A stretch of 64,000 nt of DNA, taken from the NCBI RefSeq assembly GCF_026041215.1, contig NZ_JAPEIQ010000004.1, positions 1-64,000 of the forward strand. Direction: 5' to 3'. Shown here piece after piece: positions 47,657 to 61,860 of this stretch. The notes beneath the pieces were generated by a model. That model saw nothing but the letters and a program-made list of their open reading frames with translations. It did no database searches and was not told where the DNA came from. The position numbers were made by a program, and so were the translations under genes. Every line of letters starts with the position of its first letter. Position 1 is the first letter of the stretch. This DNA is from Hoyosella sp. YIM 151337 (GTDB taxonomy: Bacteria > Actinomycetota > Actinomycetes > Mycobacteriales > Mycobacteriaceae).

Positions 47657-48725
47657 GGCAGTTTCTGAACCTCCTAGGGTCGGTGTACTTCGTCTCGTCA
47701 AGGGGGGCTCCGGCGAGTTCCGCGACCACGGCGTCCGCGGTGAGCGGCGCGAGCAAGATACCGCCGCGCCCGTGCCCAGCCGCGATCGTCACGCGCTCGT
47801 CGAGCCGCCCGAGGATTGGCAGATTGTCCGGCGTCATTGGACGCATACCCGCAATTGCCTCGGCGAACTCGTATTCGCTGAGGCCGGGAAAAACAATCTC
47901 GGCATCGGCGAGCAGATCACGCACACCACCGGCAGTGACTTGTGTGTCAAATCCCGCCTCGTACTGCGTAGCCCCGACGACAACCCCGTCCGGCCGCGGA
48001 ACCAGGTACACCGGTCGTCCATGGATCACAGCCCGGACCGTTGCCGACGGCGGGTCCGGCGATCCTGGCCGCTTCCGCAACCGCAGTACCTCCCCCTTCA
48101 CCGGCCGGACTGGCATCCGGGAGAGGAGCGTGCTCGTCCAGGGACCAGTCGCCACAACGACCTGGTCTTCATGCAGCGAAGCGACGTTTTGCACTCGGTG
48201 CGGCGTCATTCTCACTCCCGCCGCGGCGCACGCTGCGGCCAGTGCGCGCACAAGCGTGCGATTATCCACAGCGCGCTCGTCGCTTACCGCGAACCCCGGG
48301 CGCAGCGACCTCGCAAGTTCTGGCTCAGCCTGCCTGAGTTCCGCGCGGGTCAGCGCGGTCACGCAGTGGTTGTGCTGGTCAAGCCAATCCCGGACGCGGT
48401 GCAAGTCGCGCACATCAGCCTCATCCGCTGCGACGGTAATCGTCGAGTGGGCGGTGACGACGCTGCTGCCGAAATCAGCGAGTGCGGCCGCGAACTCGTC
48501 CCAGCGGCGAAGCGACGCGACCCCCAGTTCGAGCAGACGCTCCTCACCTGGCCATCCCTCGGTCATTGGCGCGAGCATCCCGCCCGCCACCCATGATGTC
48601 GACCTTTCGATCGGGTTCGGGTCGTACACCGTAACGCGCCAGCCCGCGGTGGCCGCGCGCCAAGCGATTGATAACCCGATCACGCCGCCACCGGCGACTG
48701 CAACTGTTCCCTGCGTATCCTTCAC
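47637..48725 (-). CDS. thiO: glycine oxidase ThiO
   Basis: FAD enzyme that oxidises glycine to the imine used by ThiG. The protein has 362 residues: N-terminal dinucleotide fold VAVAGGGVIGLSIAWRAATA, the VYDPNPIERSTSWVAGGMLA motif, and the C-terminal ITIAAGHGRGGILLAPLTAD flavin loop. The start is taken as GTG 48725. An ATG at 48752 is open but lies inside the conserved TAATGCTGGCGCAGGGA part of the TPP riboswitch, so it is RNA structure, not coding. Confidence 0.92.
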
Positions 48726-48735
48726 GATTCCTGCA

Positions 48736-48817
48736 ACTCCCTGCGCCAGCATTACCCGGATCAGGTTCGGCGGTCGAAGCGGCGTGCTTCCTCTCAGCCC
48801 ACGTTCCGTAAGCTCCC
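48736..48817 (-). promoter_or_regulatory. TPP riboswitch of thiO-thiS-thiG
   Basis: On the minus strand: GGGAGCTTACGG, GTGGGCTGAGAGG, a CGCCGCTTCGACCG-type variable stem, GAACCTGATCCGGGTAATGC and TGGCGCAGGGAG. All conserved blocks of the thiamine-pyrophosphate aptamer are there. It ends about 10 bases before the thiO GTG. The divergent thiE gene starts about 50 bases on the other side and is not covered. Confidence 0.94.
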
Positions 48818-48863
48818 GCGAGATTGTGTGACATCTCCACCGTAGCCCGATACGGTCAACAAT

Positions 48864-49538
48864 GTGGAATCTCCGCGTGAACGACTTCGCTCAGCCCGCC
48901 TGTATCTCTGCACCGACGCGCGCCGCGAGAAAGGTGATCTCGCGGAGTTCGCGGAGGCCGCACTCGCTGGCGGTGTAGACATCATTCAGCTTCGGGACAA
49001 AAACTCCGAAGGTGAGCGGAAGTTCGGCCCACTCGAAGCGCAGCAGGAGATCGCCGCACTCGCGGTGCTCGGCGCAGCGGCGAACCGGCACGGGGCGCTC
49101 CTTGCCGTGAATGATCGTGCTGACATCGCCCTGGCCGCTGGGGCAGACATACTCCACCTCGGGCAGCACGATCTGCCTGTTCACTACGCGCGGCAAATCC
49201 TCGGCGACCGGCCTGTAATCGGCCGCTCGACGCACGACATAGATCAAGCCCGGGATGCCGCGATCGAAGAGGGTGTCGACTACTTCTGCGTCGGGCCTTG
49301 CTGGACAACTCCGACCAAGCCGGACCGCGCGGCGGCCGGACTCGCCCTGGTCCGCGCGACCGCGGATCACACACCAATGCGGCCGTGGTTCGCGATCGGC
49401 GGAATCGATGAGGAACGCTTGCCGCAAGTGCTCGGGTCCGGCGCCACCCGCATCGTGGTGGTCCGCGCAATCACGCAGGCTGACGATCCGCACGCAGCCG
49501 CGGCGCGCATCAAGGCGGCCTTGCTAGCCGCTGGCTGA
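48864..49538 (+). CDS. thiE: thiamine phosphate synthase ThiE
   Basis: Joins hydroxymethylpyrimidine pyrophosphate and thiazole phosphate. The protein has 224 residues of the TIM-barrel type, with [47 protein letters not shown] and [13 protein letters not shown] at 48864. It is divergent from the riboswitch-controlled thiO unit, as in mycobacteria (Rv0414c/Rv0415), and overlaps the convergent NUDIX gene by 15 bases. Confidence 0.94.
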   Translation: MESPRERLRSARLYLCTDARREKGDLAEFAEAALAGGVDIIQLRDKNSEGERKFGPLEAQQEIAALAVLGAAANRHGALLAVNDRADIALAAGADILHLGQHDLPVHYARQILGDRPVIGRSTHDIDQARDAAIEEGVDYFCVGPCWTTPTKPDRAAAGLALVRATADHTPMRPWFAIGGIDEERLPQVLGSGATRIVVVRAITQADDPHAAAARIKAALLAAG

Positions 49539-50417
49539 CAGGTCCGAGCCAGGCCGCGCATCGTCTGCTTCGTCCAGCCAGGACAACACCTCAGAGGGAC
49601 TGAGCGTCTGAACATGGCCGGGCAAGCGCGACCGCAGTCCCCGGTCCGCGGTAGCAACGGCGTGCACGACTGTCTCAGCGTGTGCAGACTCTTCGCACAG
49701 CCGGACGATTTCGTCGTCACCACTGGCGGCAGCGCGATGGACGCGACCGGCCGGGAGGTCGGCGATCTCGCCAGCCCGCCCCTCAAGCACGAACTCGAGA
49801 CTAGTCAGCCAGCAAAATCCGCCAGTCTTCAGCGCAACGGTCCGCGGCAGTGCGGTGGCGAGTTCCTGCGCGAGCGCGCGCGTGGCCCCCACCCGGTCAC
49901 GCCACCACCCGTTCGGCCGCGCACCGACCACATTTGCGGTGTCGACGATCAGCCGGAGCGGCCTCGCTTCGAGCGTCGGCCAGCTTGCGGCGAGGCCCGT
50001 GTGCAGCGGAAAGCCGGCCACCTCGGATTCGGGCACCCATTTCAGGTCGAGGCTTTCACCATTCGCAATGGTTTCCAGTTCGGTGTCGGCATCCGCGACG
50101 ACGGTGGTATATGTCCAGCCGGAGACGCCACCCGCCGTCGTAACCGCAGCCCGCACACGGATCCGGTCTGGCTCGATCCCGGCCTCTTCGCCCGCCTCCC
50201 GGATCGCGGCAGTCACCTCGGTTTCGTGGCTATCGCGCGCACCACCGGGCAGTGCCCACGTTCCGCCCTGATGGCTCCAATGCGCCCGATGCTGCAGCAA
50301 CACCACCGAACCGCCGCCCGCGCCGGGCGCTCGAAGCAGTAAACCGGCCGCGCCGTGTTTGCCCCAGCGCCGCGCCCCATCACTGCCTACCACCCAGCCG
50401 TCGCCGTCGCCGCGCAT
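49524..50417 (-). CDS. NUDIX hydrolase fused to a NYN/PIN-like domain
   Basis: A 297-residue protein. Residues 20-140 form a NUDIX domain with the box [20 protein letters not shown] and EAGI at residues 58-81, expected to hydrolyse a nucleoside diphosphate derivative. Residues 155-290 do not belong to [25 protein letters not shown], then GDDEIVRL and [12 protein letters not shown] give the spaced acidic residues (Asp159, Asp234/235, Asp258) of a NYN/PIN-type nuclease. The position matches mutT3 (Rv0413), which lacks this tail. The fusion is seen directly; nuclease activity is inference. Confidence 0.85.
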   Translation of the reverse strand: MRGDGDGWVVGSDGARRWGKHGAAGLLLRAPGAGGGSVVLLQHRAHWSHQGGTWALPGGARDSHETEVTAAIREAGEEAGIEPDRIRVRAAVTTAGGVSGWTYTTVVADADTELETIANGESLDLKWVPESEVAGFPLHTGLAASWPTLEARPLRLIVDTANVVGARPNGWWRDRVGATRALAQELATALPRTVALKTGGFCWLTSLEFVLEGRAGEIADLPAGRVHRAAASGDDEIVRLCEESAHAETVVHAVATADRGLRSRLPGHVQTLSPSEVLSWLDEADDARPGSDLSASG

Positions 50418-50609
50418 AGCTCCACCTCAATCACCGCCCGCGATCCCGCCTCCGGGAGCCTCCTCCCACCACAGTAATGCGGTGGCCACCGAAACATCAC
50501 GATCGCGACACGACCCCCGGTTGGGCGTAATGCCGGCCACACGAGAGAAGATGAAAGATATACGACATGGTGTGAGTCTTGTGACTAGCTCTGCGGGAGG
50601 TGCTGCGCG

Positions 50610-52048
50610 ATGCCTAAGACGCCAGGCGCGCAAAAGCACGAGCCCGCGTCGTTCGGCTTCAATCGTTTTGGTATCGACCCATCCGCTGCACCACCAGAGG
50701 AGGCGGCCACACCAGAGTGGCTGATGCCGAAGGCCAGCAAACCGGTCAGCCGCAATCGCTATGCGCGCTACTACCCCACGCAAGCGAACCTCGTCACAGA
50801 CCTGGCGACGTCGAGCCCCGGCAAGCTGGTAATCGCCGCATTCGTCCTGATCGTGATGTGTGTCAGCGCTGGCGCGATAACCGCCACCTCGATCAGCGCG
50901 CGTCAGGATCAGCTTGACACGATGATCAGCAGCACCGAGCCGATCGCCCACTCCGCGCTCGAGCTCTACACCGCCCTGTCCGTCGCCGATGCTGCCGCGA
51001 GCACCGCGTTCGTTTTCGGCGGTATCGAACCGGATGACGTCCGCACCCGCTACATCCACGCGGCACGCGATGCCGCACGCTCGCTGGTTAACGCGTCTTC
51101 ACAGGTTGGCGAGGAAAACACGCGCGCCCAGCGGCTCCTCGCTGAGATCGCGATGCAACTACCGATCTACACCGGTCTCATTGAGACCGCGCGCGCCAAC
51201 AATCGCGTGGGAAATCCGGTTGGTGCCGCGTACCTCAACGAGGCCTCACATCTGATGCGCACGGAAGTGCTGCCGCGCTCCGAAGACCTTTACCGTACGC
51301 AAGCTGCCCGCATCTCCGACGGCCACGACACCTTCATCAGACCGCCGCTGCTGGCGGTCTTCGCGGTGTTCCTCGTCATCGTCGCACTGGTGGCGGCGCA
51401 GTTCCGGTTGTCCCGGAAGACGCAGCGCACAATCAACGCGGGATGGCTGATCGGCAGTTTGCTGATGACACTGGTGCTGGTGTGGCTGCTGACAGTCGGG
51501 CTGTATTCGCGTGCTGAAGCTACCCGCGCAGCCGATGAGGGAGCGCGGCCGCTCGAAGCGCTCGCGACGGTTCGCATACTCGCCCAGCAGGCTCGCTCAG
51601 ACGAGACCCTGGGGCTCGCGCGGCGTGGTGAAGCCGCCGAGATCGAAGCCAGCTTCCGGAACACATCAGCAACGCTGACGCAGCGCCTTACCGCCCTCCA
51701 CGACGACGCTCGCGTCACGGTCGGCCGCAGCGCGATCGACGACGCTATCACCGCGAACGAAGACTGGGTCACCACGCACGACCGGATGTCGGCGCTCTAC
51801 AGTGCTGGTGACCATCTTGAAGCCGCAAATATCGCCGTGGGCCCCGGGACGGACGGTTCCACAGCAAGTTTCGCTGCGCTCGACGATGCACTGCAGGAAG
51901 GGATTACCGACACCCGGGCAGAGTTGAGAAGCGCACTTATCCGGGCGCGGACCGCGCTGGTCTTCGCTGCCGGCGGTGTACTCGGGCTTTCCGTCGCCGC
52001 TGGGCTCGCGATCGCGGCGGGAGTATGGCCACGGCTGCGGGAGTACCA

Positions 52049-52052
<4 letters not shown>
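50610..52052 (+). CDS. glnX: GlnX, transmembrane signal transmitter
   Basis: A 480-residue membrane protein with a cytoplasmic N-terminus of about 68 residues, four membrane segments (about residues 70-94, 236-258, 272-296, 452-476) and two long helical extracytoplasmic regions. It shows the layout of GlnX of corynebacteria, which passes the signal from GlnH across the membrane to PknG. It is the first gene of glnX-glnH-pknG and overlaps glnH by 4 bases. Assignment rests on conserved gene order plus topology. Confidence 0.85.
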
Positions 52053-55491
<3,439 letters not shown>

Positions 55492-55506
55492 GCGGTCAGA
55501 TCCCGC

Positions 55507-56691
55507 TCAACCTGAGAGTTCCGCGGCGGCCCGGGCAATCGCAAGTTCTTCGTTCGTTGGGACGACAAGGACGGCTACCTTACTCTCCGGCGCCGAGATC
55601 ACTCGCGGCCCCTTCGCGCGCCGCTCGTTCGCTGCCGCATCGACCACAATCCCGAGCTCTGCCAGGTTCGCGAGAGCATCAGCCCGCACTTGTGGCGCGT
55701 TCTCGCCAACGCCCGCGGTGAACGTTATGACGTCGAGCCGGCCCAGCGCCACCAGGTACGCCCCAATGTATTTGCGCAGCCGGTGGACATACACGTCGTA
55801 CGCGAGTGCCGCCTGCTTGTCCTCTGCCGCAACAAGCTCGCTGAGAGCGCGAAAGTCGTTGACGCCAGAGAGACCCTTCAGCCCGGAGTGGCGGTTGAGC
55901 AGCGCATCGAGGTCATCCACTGTCATGTCCGCGGAACGACGCAGATGCAGCAAAATTCCAGGATCGATGTCACCGGACCGCGTACCCATGACGAGCCCTT
56001 CGAGCGGTGTCAGCCCCATGGACGTGTCGACGGCGACGCCACCTCGCACAGCTGACGCGGACGCACCGTTGCCGAGGTGCAGAATTATCTGGTTGAGTTC
56101 GCTTCCCGGACGGCCCAGAAAACTTGCGACCTGCTGCGAGACGTACTGGTGTGACGTGCCATGAAAGCCGTATCGCTGCACGCCGTGCTTCTTGGCGAGT
56201 TCTGCGTCGATCGCGTAGGTGCTGGCCGCAGGGGGCAGCGTCTGGAAAAAGGCCGTATCGAACACGGCGACGTGCGGCACATCCGGCAGCAGCGCCCGCG
56301 CTACCTCGATACCAAGCAGATTCGGGGGATTATGCAACGGCGCCAGTGCGGATAGCTTGTCGACTTCCGCTATCACGGCGTCCGTGACGACTGTCGGTTC
56401 GGTGAACACCTTGCCGCCATGGACGACTCGATGCCCGACAGCGGTGATGCCGAGCGATTCGAGGGGAGCGCCGCCGCGAGCGAACATTGCGAACGCGAGC
56501 TGCAAGCCCGCCCGGTGATCCGGTATCGGCTCGGTCGTTTCGGTGGAACCAGCGCGATCCGAATGCTCGATTCGCCCCTCGGGCTCACCGATTCGTTCGA
56601 CCAGCCCGGACGCCACAATTGCACCGTCGTCGGGTTCTACGAGCTGATATTTGATGGAGGAGGAGCCAGAGTTGATGACGAGGACTGCCAC
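55507..56691 (-). CDS. ackA: acetate kinase
   Basis: Converts acetyl phosphate and ADP to acetate and ATP, reversibly. The protein has 394 residues with [68 protein letters not shown] and [10 protein letters not shown], a complete set of ASKHA-fold motifs. It lies 16 bases after pta on the same strand, so the two form one acetate unit. Confidence 0.96.
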   Translation of the reverse strand: MAVLVINSGSSSIKYQLVEPDDGAIVASGLVERIGEPEGRIEHSDRAGSTETTEPIPDHRAGLQLAFAMFARGGAPLESLGITAVGHRVVHGGKVFTEPTVVTDAVIAEVDKLSALAPLHNPPNLLGIEVARALLPDVPHVAVFDTAFFQTLPPAASTYAIDAELAKKHGVQRYGFHGTSHQYVSQQVASFLGRPGSELNQIILHLGNGASASAVRGGVAVDTSMGLTPLEGLVMGTRSGDIDPGILLHLRRSADMTVDDLDALLNRHSGLKGLSGVNDFRALSELVAAEDKQAALAYDVYVHRLRKYIGAYLVALGRLDVITFTAGVGENAPQVRADALANLAELGIVVDAAANERRAKGPRVISAPESKVAVLVVPTNEELAIARAAAELSG

Positions 56692-56707
56692 GGGCTGACC
56701 TTACTGC

Positions 56708-58780
56708 TTACTTCGCTGCGGTGATGGCTTGAGCCTGGATTGCAGTGATCGCAACCGTGTTGACGATGTCCTGCACCAGCGCGCCGCGGGAGAGATCGTT
56801 GACCGGTTTGTTCAGTCCCTGCAGCACCGGCCCGATCGCGACAGCGCCAGCGCTGCGCTGCACCGCCTTGTACGTGTTGTTGCCGGTGTTCAGGTCGGGG
56901 AAGATCAGCACCGTTGCCTGCCCGGCGACGGGGGAGCCCGGCATCTTCGACCTCGCGACCGACGGCTCAACTGCGGCGTCGTACTGGATTGGCCCGTCCA
57001 CAAGAATGTCCGGGCGGCGTTCCCGCACCAAGCGGGTTGCCTCGCGCACCTTTTCGACGTCCGCACCCGAACCGGACTCCCCCGTCGAGTACGACAGCAT
57101 CGCCACCTTCGGGTCGATCCCGAACTGCGCGGCCGTCTCCGCGGATGAGATGGCGATGTCGGCGAGCTGGCCGGCGTCTGGGACCGGAACCACAGCGCAG
57201 TCGCCGTAGGCGAGCACCTTGTCCGCCAGGCACATAAGAAAAATGCTGGACACAGTCGAGCACCCGGGGACTGTTTTGATGACCTCAAACGCTGGACGGA
57301 TGGTGTGCGCGGTCGTGTGAACCGCCCCGGACACCATGCCATCCGCGATGTCCATATGCACCATCATCGTGCCGAAGTACGCGACGTCTACCATGAGTTC
57401 GAGCGCCCGGTCGGACGTCATGCCGCGGTGTTTACGCAGCCCCGTGTATTCCGTTGCGAACGTCTCCAGCAGCTCCGACGTCGCCGGGTTGATCACTTCG
57501 GCCGCACCCAGGTCAAGACCTAGTTCCGCAGCGCGTTTGCGAACAGGCCCCTCCTCACCGAGCAGCGTCAGGTCAGCGACATCGCGCTGCAGCAGGCGGC
57601 TCGCTGCCCGCAGGATCCGGTCGTCACTCGCTTCGGGGAGGACGATGTGTTTGCGCTCAGCTCGTGCGCGGTCGATCAGTTGGTATTCGAACATCTGTGG
57701 TGTCACCACCGAGGGCATCTCTAGTCTGAGCTGGTCAATCAGCTCAGCACCGTCGACATGTCTTTCCATCAGCCCGATCGCCGTGTCCACCTTGCGCTGG
57801 GAGCCAACACCAACGCGCCCGCGTGTCTCCGCGGCGATGCTCGCTGTCTGGAAAGTTCCGTAGTCGGTTTTGATGATCGGCAGTTTCGGCCGCAGCCCCT
57901 CCACGAGCCGCGCGATGCTTTTGTGTGGCAGCAGCCCGCCGTTGAAGATGATGCCCGCCAATGACGGAAACCCCTCCGCCTCATGCGCCATAACGAGGGA
58001 TAAGAGGACGTCAGAGCGGTCAGCAGGTGCGATCACTGCCGCACCCTCTTTGAGCCGCTCAAGCAGGTGCTCAGCGGTCATCGCACCGACCAGCACCGAC
58101 GTAGCTTCGCGCTGCAGCAGCTCGCCGTCTCCGGAGTACAGTTCACCGCTCAGCGCATCTAGCAGTTCCTGCATTGTGGGTGCCACCATCAGCGGAACTT
58201 CAGGCAGCGCCCATGCAGCGACACCGGTCCTCTCGAGCGTCTCTTTCACGTCATTGAGCCGGGCAGGATCGCACCGGTTCGCGATAATCGCAACCGAATG
58301 CGCTTTCACAGCACGCAGTTCAGCGAGACACAGGTCCGCTGCCTGCCGGATCGTCTCAGGATCCCGGTTACGGCCGGTCAGCGAGAGGATGACCGGTGCA
58401 CCCAGGTTGACCGCGACCCGCGCGTTGAAGGTCAGTTCCGTGGGACTCTCGACGTCGGTGTAGTCCGATCCGACGATAACCACGGCATCACACTGTTGGG
58501 CCACAACGTGGTAGCGGCGAACAATTTCCGACAGCGCGCCGTCCGCGTCGTTGTGCACGTCGCCGTAAGTGACACCGATGCACTGCTCATAGCTGAGATC
58601 CGCAGTGGTGTGCTGGAGCAGCATCTCCAGCAGATAGTCGTTCTCCTGGCTGGAGCGGGCTACCGGGCGGAAAACTCCCACCCGCGCCGCCGTCGTCCCC
58701 AGAAGATGCAGCACCCCCAAAGCGATCGTTGATTTACCTGTGTCTCCCGATGGGGCTGCGATGTACACACTCGACGGCAT
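56708..58780 (-). CDS. pta: phosphate acetyltransferase
   Basis: Interconverts acetyl-CoA and acetyl phosphate. The protein has 690 residues: an N-terminal dethiobiotin-synthetase-like domain (YIAAPSGDTGKSTIALGVLH), a DRTGG domain, and the C-terminal PTA/PTB catalytic domain (about residue 360 on, with VSGAVHTTAHTIRPAFEVIK and MLSYSTGESGSG). ATG at 58780 is preferred over 58789 because homologues begin at this point. Upstream of ackA, next to fgd1, as in M. tuberculosis. Confidence 0.95.
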   Translation of the reverse strand: MPSSVYIAAPSGDTGKSTIALGVLHLLGTTAARVGVFRPVARSSQENDYLLEMLLQHTTADLSYEQCIGVTYGDVHNDADGALSEIVRRYHVVAQQCDAVVIVGSDYTDVESPTELTFNARVAVNLGAPVILSLTGRNRDPETIRQAADLCLAELRAVKAHSVAIIANRCDPARLNDVKETLERTGVAAWALPEVPLMVAPTMQELLDALSGELYSGDGELLQREATSVLVGAMTAEHLLERLKEGAAVIAPADRSDVLLSLVMAHEAEGFPSLAGIIFNGGLLPHKSIARLVEGLRPKLPIIKTDYGTFQTASIAAETRGRVGVGSQRKVDTAIGLMERHVDGAELIDQLRLEMPSVVTPQMFEYQLIDRARAERKHIVLPEASDDRILRAASRLLQRDVADLTLLGEEGPVRKRAAELGLDLGAAEVINPATSELLETFATEYTGLRKHRGMTSDRALELMVDVAYFGTMMVHMDIADGMVSGAVHTTAHTIRPAFEVIKTVPGCSTVSSIFLMCLADKVLAYGDCAVVPVPDAGQLADIAISSAETAAQFGIDPKVAMLSYSTGESGSGADVEKVREATRLVRERRPDILVDGPIQYDAAVEPSVARSKMPGSPVAGQATVLIFPDLNTGNNTYKAVQRSAGAVAIGPVLQGLNKPVNDLSRGALVQDIVNTVAITAIQAQAITAAK

Positions 58781-58869
58781 AAGCCCCATTCTTACGTCAT
58801 TCGCAGCGTCAGCGCTCGCTTAGCACCGCGATTCGGGCGGCGACACCTGGGTGCGCTCGCGACGTGCCA

Positions 58870-59886
58870 CTACCCGAGTTCACGCAGCCGCGGTGCGAGA
58901 TCCCGTTCGAACAGGTCGAGGAAGCGCTTCTGATCGTGCCCTGGGGCGTGAAACACCAGGTGGTTGAGCCCAGCGTCGACGTACTGAGCGATGTGCTTCA
59001 CCGCGTCATCGGGATCGGCGGACACAATCCACCGTTTCGCGACCTGCTCGAGCGGCAACTCATCGGCAAGGCGTTCCATTTCAGCTGAACTCGACACGGA
59101 ATGTTTCTGCTCCGGAGTGAGGCTAAGTGGGGCCCAGAAGCGCGTGTTTTCGAGCGCTTGGCCGTAATCGGTGTCGTACGAGATCTTGATCTCGATCATC
59201 TTGTCGATACTCGCGGCATCCCGGCCCGCAGCACTCGCACCCTCGCTGACCGCCGGAATCAGCTTGTCAGTGTAAAGTTCCATCCCTTTACCGGAGGTGC
59301 AGATGAAGCCCTCCCCCGCGCGGCCCGCGTACTTGGCGACGACCGGCCCGCCCGCCGCCACATAGACGGGAATCGGTGTTTCAGGGCGATCGTAAATCGT
59401 GGCATCCACCGTGTGGTAGTAGTCGCCCTCGAATGTGACGTTGTCTTCCGTCCACAGTTGCCGCATGAGACGAATAGCTTCGCGCAGCCGCGCGAAGCGC
59501 TCCTTGAACTCGGGCCACGGATGGTCGTCGGTGACGTTGAAGCCCGTCGCGATTTCGTTGAGCGCTTCTCCAGTACCGACACCGAGCATGATGCGTCCCG
59601 GGTAGAGCACTCCCATCGTTGCGAAGGCCTGGGCGATCACCGCGGGGTTGTAGCGGAAGGTGGGCGTCATGACCGAGGTGCCGATGAGAACACGGTTGGT
59701 GCGCTCACCGACCGCCGTCATCCAAGCGAGGGAAAACGGCGCGTGCCCGCCGGTGTGGCGCCATGGCTGGAAATGGTCACTCACCGTGACGGAATCCAGG
59801 CCGCGCTGCTCGGCATAGACAGCGAACTCGACGAGGTCGCGCGGGGCGAATTGTTCGGCCGAAGCCTTGTAACCCAACTTCAACAC
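58870..59886 (-). CDS. fgd1: F420-dependent glucose-6-phosphate dehydrogenase
   Basis: Oxidises glucose-6-phosphate with coenzyme F420, supplying reduced F420 for stress and redox enzymes. The protein has 338 residues of the luciferase-like TIM-barrel type, closely matching mycobacterial FGD1: [60 protein letters not shown] and [12 protein letters not shown]. Its presence implies F420 synthesis in this organism. Confidence 0.95.
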   Translation of the reverse strand: MLKLGYKASAEQFAPRDLVEFAVYAEQRGLDSVTVSDHFQPWRHTGGHAPFSLAWMTAVGERTNRVLIGTSVMTPTFRYNPAVIAQAFATMGVLYPGRIMLGVGTGEALNEIATGFNVTDDHPWPEFKERFARLREAIRLMRQLWTEDNVTFEGDYYHTVDATIYDRPETPIPVYVAAGGPVVAKYAGRAGEGFICTSGKGMELYTDKLIPAVSEGASAAGRDAASIDKMIEIKISYDTDYGQALENTRFWAPLSLTPEQKHSVSSSAEMERLADELPLEQVAKRWIVSADPDDAVKHIAQYVDAGLNHLVFHAPGHDQKRFLDLFERDLAPRLRELG

Positions 59887-60093
59887 TCAAAGCTCCTTAG
59901 TCATGCGCACATCATGTCAACGGGTTCGGCGCTGATCACCGCGCCCCTCCTCAGCCTAGACGTGCGAAAACCCGGGAACCCGCACTCAACGGCACGACAG
60001 CGGTTTCCCGCGAGGTGTCGCGGGTAGCCGGACCGGAACGCAGACACGCCTGTACAGCAGCGCGCCCGGCAGCCCAGGAAAGGAAGCTCTGCA
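59887..60093. other. divergent intergenic region fgd1 / hemerythrin-like gene
   Basis: About 207 bases with no credible gene. Both neighbours are transcribed away from it, so it should contain two promoters. I see no strong palindrome or iron box. Confidence 0.4.
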
Positions 60094-60660
60094 GTGAGTG
60101 AACAGCAGCGCGACGTCATCGAGATCCTGATGCACGACCACCGCGCAGTCGAGGAGATGTTCTCCGAACTCGAATCTCTGCCCAATACTCGAGATAACGC
60201 GACACGGCGCAAAACTCTCGCAGATAAAGTGATCATTGAACTCGTCCGTCACTCTGTTGCCGAGGAGACGGAGGTCTATCCGGCGGTAAAAGAGAAGGTC
60301 AGCGCGGAAGAGGCCGAGCGGGCCAAGCACGAGCACGCCGAGGCCGAAGAAACCATGCACATTCTCGACAGCCTCGACGCTGACGACCCCGACTTCGACG
60401 CCCAGCTTGTGCTGCTTATGCGAGAAGTTCGCGCGCACGTGGCGGAAGAAGAGAACGAGATCTTCCCGCACATGCGCCAAATATTCAGCCCGGCCGAACT
60501 CGTCGAGCTCGGCCGCAGGGTGGAGCGTGTGAAAGGCAAAGCGCCGACCAGGCCGCACCCCAGCGCCCCCGACGAGCCGCCAGCAAACAGGCTCGCCGGG
60601 CCCGCGACCGGACTGCTGGACCGCCTGCGCGACAGCCTTACCGGACGCGGCCGGGACTAG
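60094..60660 (+). CDS. hemerythrin (HHE) domain protein
   Basis: A 188-residue protein with the HHE metal pattern on four helices: ILMHDHRAVEEMF, ELVRHSVAEETEVYPAV, KHEHAEAEETM and VRAHVAEEENEIFPHM, giving the His/Glu ligands of a di-iron site. The last 45 residues are Pro/Arg-rich and probably disordered. Possible roles are oxygen, NO or peroxide sensing or detoxification. GTG start at 60094. It converges on metZ with only 4 bases between. Confidence 0.87.
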   Translation: MSEQQRDVIEILMHDHRAVEEMFSELESLPNTRDNATRRKTLADKVIIELVRHSVAEETEVYPAVKEKVSAEEAERAKHEHAEAEETMHILDSLDADDPDFDAQLVLLMREVRAHVAEEENEIFPHMRQIFSPAELVELGRRVERVKGKAPTRPHPSAPDEPPANRLAGPATGLLDRLRDSLTGRGRD

Positions 60661-60664
60661 CGCG

Positions 60665-61858
60665 CTACTTGAGTGCCTGCTCGAGGTCGTCTAGCAGGTC
60701 ATCGACGTGCTCGAGACCCACCGAGATGCGCACAACTCCATCTGACACACCGATCGCGGCCCGCCCTTCCGGCCCCATGGCCCGGTGGGTGGTTGTGGCC
60801 GGGTGTGTGATGAGAGTCTTTGAATCCCCTAGGTTGTTCGAGATGTCAATGACCTTCAGTTTGTCGAGTACCTCGAACGCCTTCGCCTTGCCGTCCGGCG
60901 CGTCAAGTTCGAATGTGACGACCGTGCCACCACCGAGCATCTGGCTTTTCGCTAGGTCATGCTGCGGGTGCGAGGGCAAGTACGGGTACCGCACCCAGCG
61001 CGTCGCGTGATGCTCATCGAGGTAACGGGCAATCTTCAGCGCCGATTCGGTTTGCTGCCGCACCCGGATTCCGAGGGTTTCCAGGCCTTTTAGCATCACC
61101 CACGCGTTGAACGGGCTCAGGGCCGGTCCCGTGTGGCGCATCAGCGTTTGCACGGGGCCGTCGATGTATTCCTTCGGCCCCAGCACCGCGCCGCCAAGCA
61201 CACGTCCCTGACCGTCGATGTGCTTCGTGCCCGAATACACAACGATGTCCGCGCCCAGCTCGAATCCGCGCTGCAGCAGCGGTGTCGCGAAGACGTTGTC
61301 GAGCACGACTTTCGCTCCTGCGGCATGCGCCATCTCGCTGACTCGCCGCACGTCGACAAGCGTCTGCATGGGGTTCGCGGGCGTCTCGAAAAACACTGCG
61401 TCAGCCGGTTTCGAGAGCGCGCGCTCCCACTGATCGAGATCCTCGCCGTCGACGAACTCGGTCTCTATCCCCCAGCGCGGCAAGATTTCGTTGCACACGA
61501 CAAAGCACGAGCCGAACAGGCTGCGCGCCGCGACCAGCCGGTCCCCCGCCTTCAGCAGCGCCCCCAGCGAGACGAAAACGGCAGCCATGCCGCTCGCGGT
61601 GCCAAAGCACGCTTCAGCACCATCGAGCTGCCGCAGCCGCTCCTCGAACATCGCCACAGTCGGGTTGCCGTAGCGGGAGTACACGTAGCGGTCACCGTTG
61701 ATAAACGCCTGTTCCGCGGCACCTGCTGACTCGTAGACGTACCCCGAGGTGAGGTACATCGCTTCAGCTGTCTCTTCGAATCCCGATCTGGTGAGACCAC
61801 CGCGCACCGCGATAGTGTCAGGGCGCACAGTGTCCGGGAGTTCCCGGCGCGGCGGCAT
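60665..61858 (-). CDS. metZ: O-succinylhomoserine sulfhydrylase MetZ
   Basis: PLP enzyme making homocysteine from O-succinylhomoserine and sulfide. The protein has 397 residues with SRYGNPTVAMFEERLRQLDG, SGMAAVFVSLGAL, VVLDNVFATPLLQRG, the PLP Lys in YSGTKHIDGQGRVLGGAVLG, and ATTTHRAMGPEGRAAIG. It is very close to M. tuberculosis MetZ (Rv0391). ATG at 61858 gives the family length; it directly follows the rhodanese gene, which may supply sulfide. Confidence 0.95.
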   Translation of the reverse strand: MPPRRELPDTVRPDTIAVRGGLTRSGFEETAEAMYLTSGYVYESAGAAEQAFINGDRYVYSRYGNPTVAMFEERLRQLDGAEACFGTASGMAAVFVSLGALLKAGDRLVAARSLFGSCFVVCNEILPRWGIETEFVDGEDLDQWERALSKPADAVFFETPANPMQTLVDVRRVSEMAHAAGAKVVLDNVFATPLLQRGFELGADIVVYSGTKHIDGQGRVLGGAVLGPKEYIDGPVQTLMRHTGPALSPFNAWVMLKGLETLGIRVRQQTESALKIARYLDEHHATRWVRYPYLPSHPQHDLAKSQMLGGGTVVTFELDAPDGKAKAFEVLDKLKVIDISNNLGDSKTLITHPATTTHRAMGPEGRAAIGVSDGVVRISVGLEHVDDLLDDLEQALK

Positions 61859-61860
61859 GC

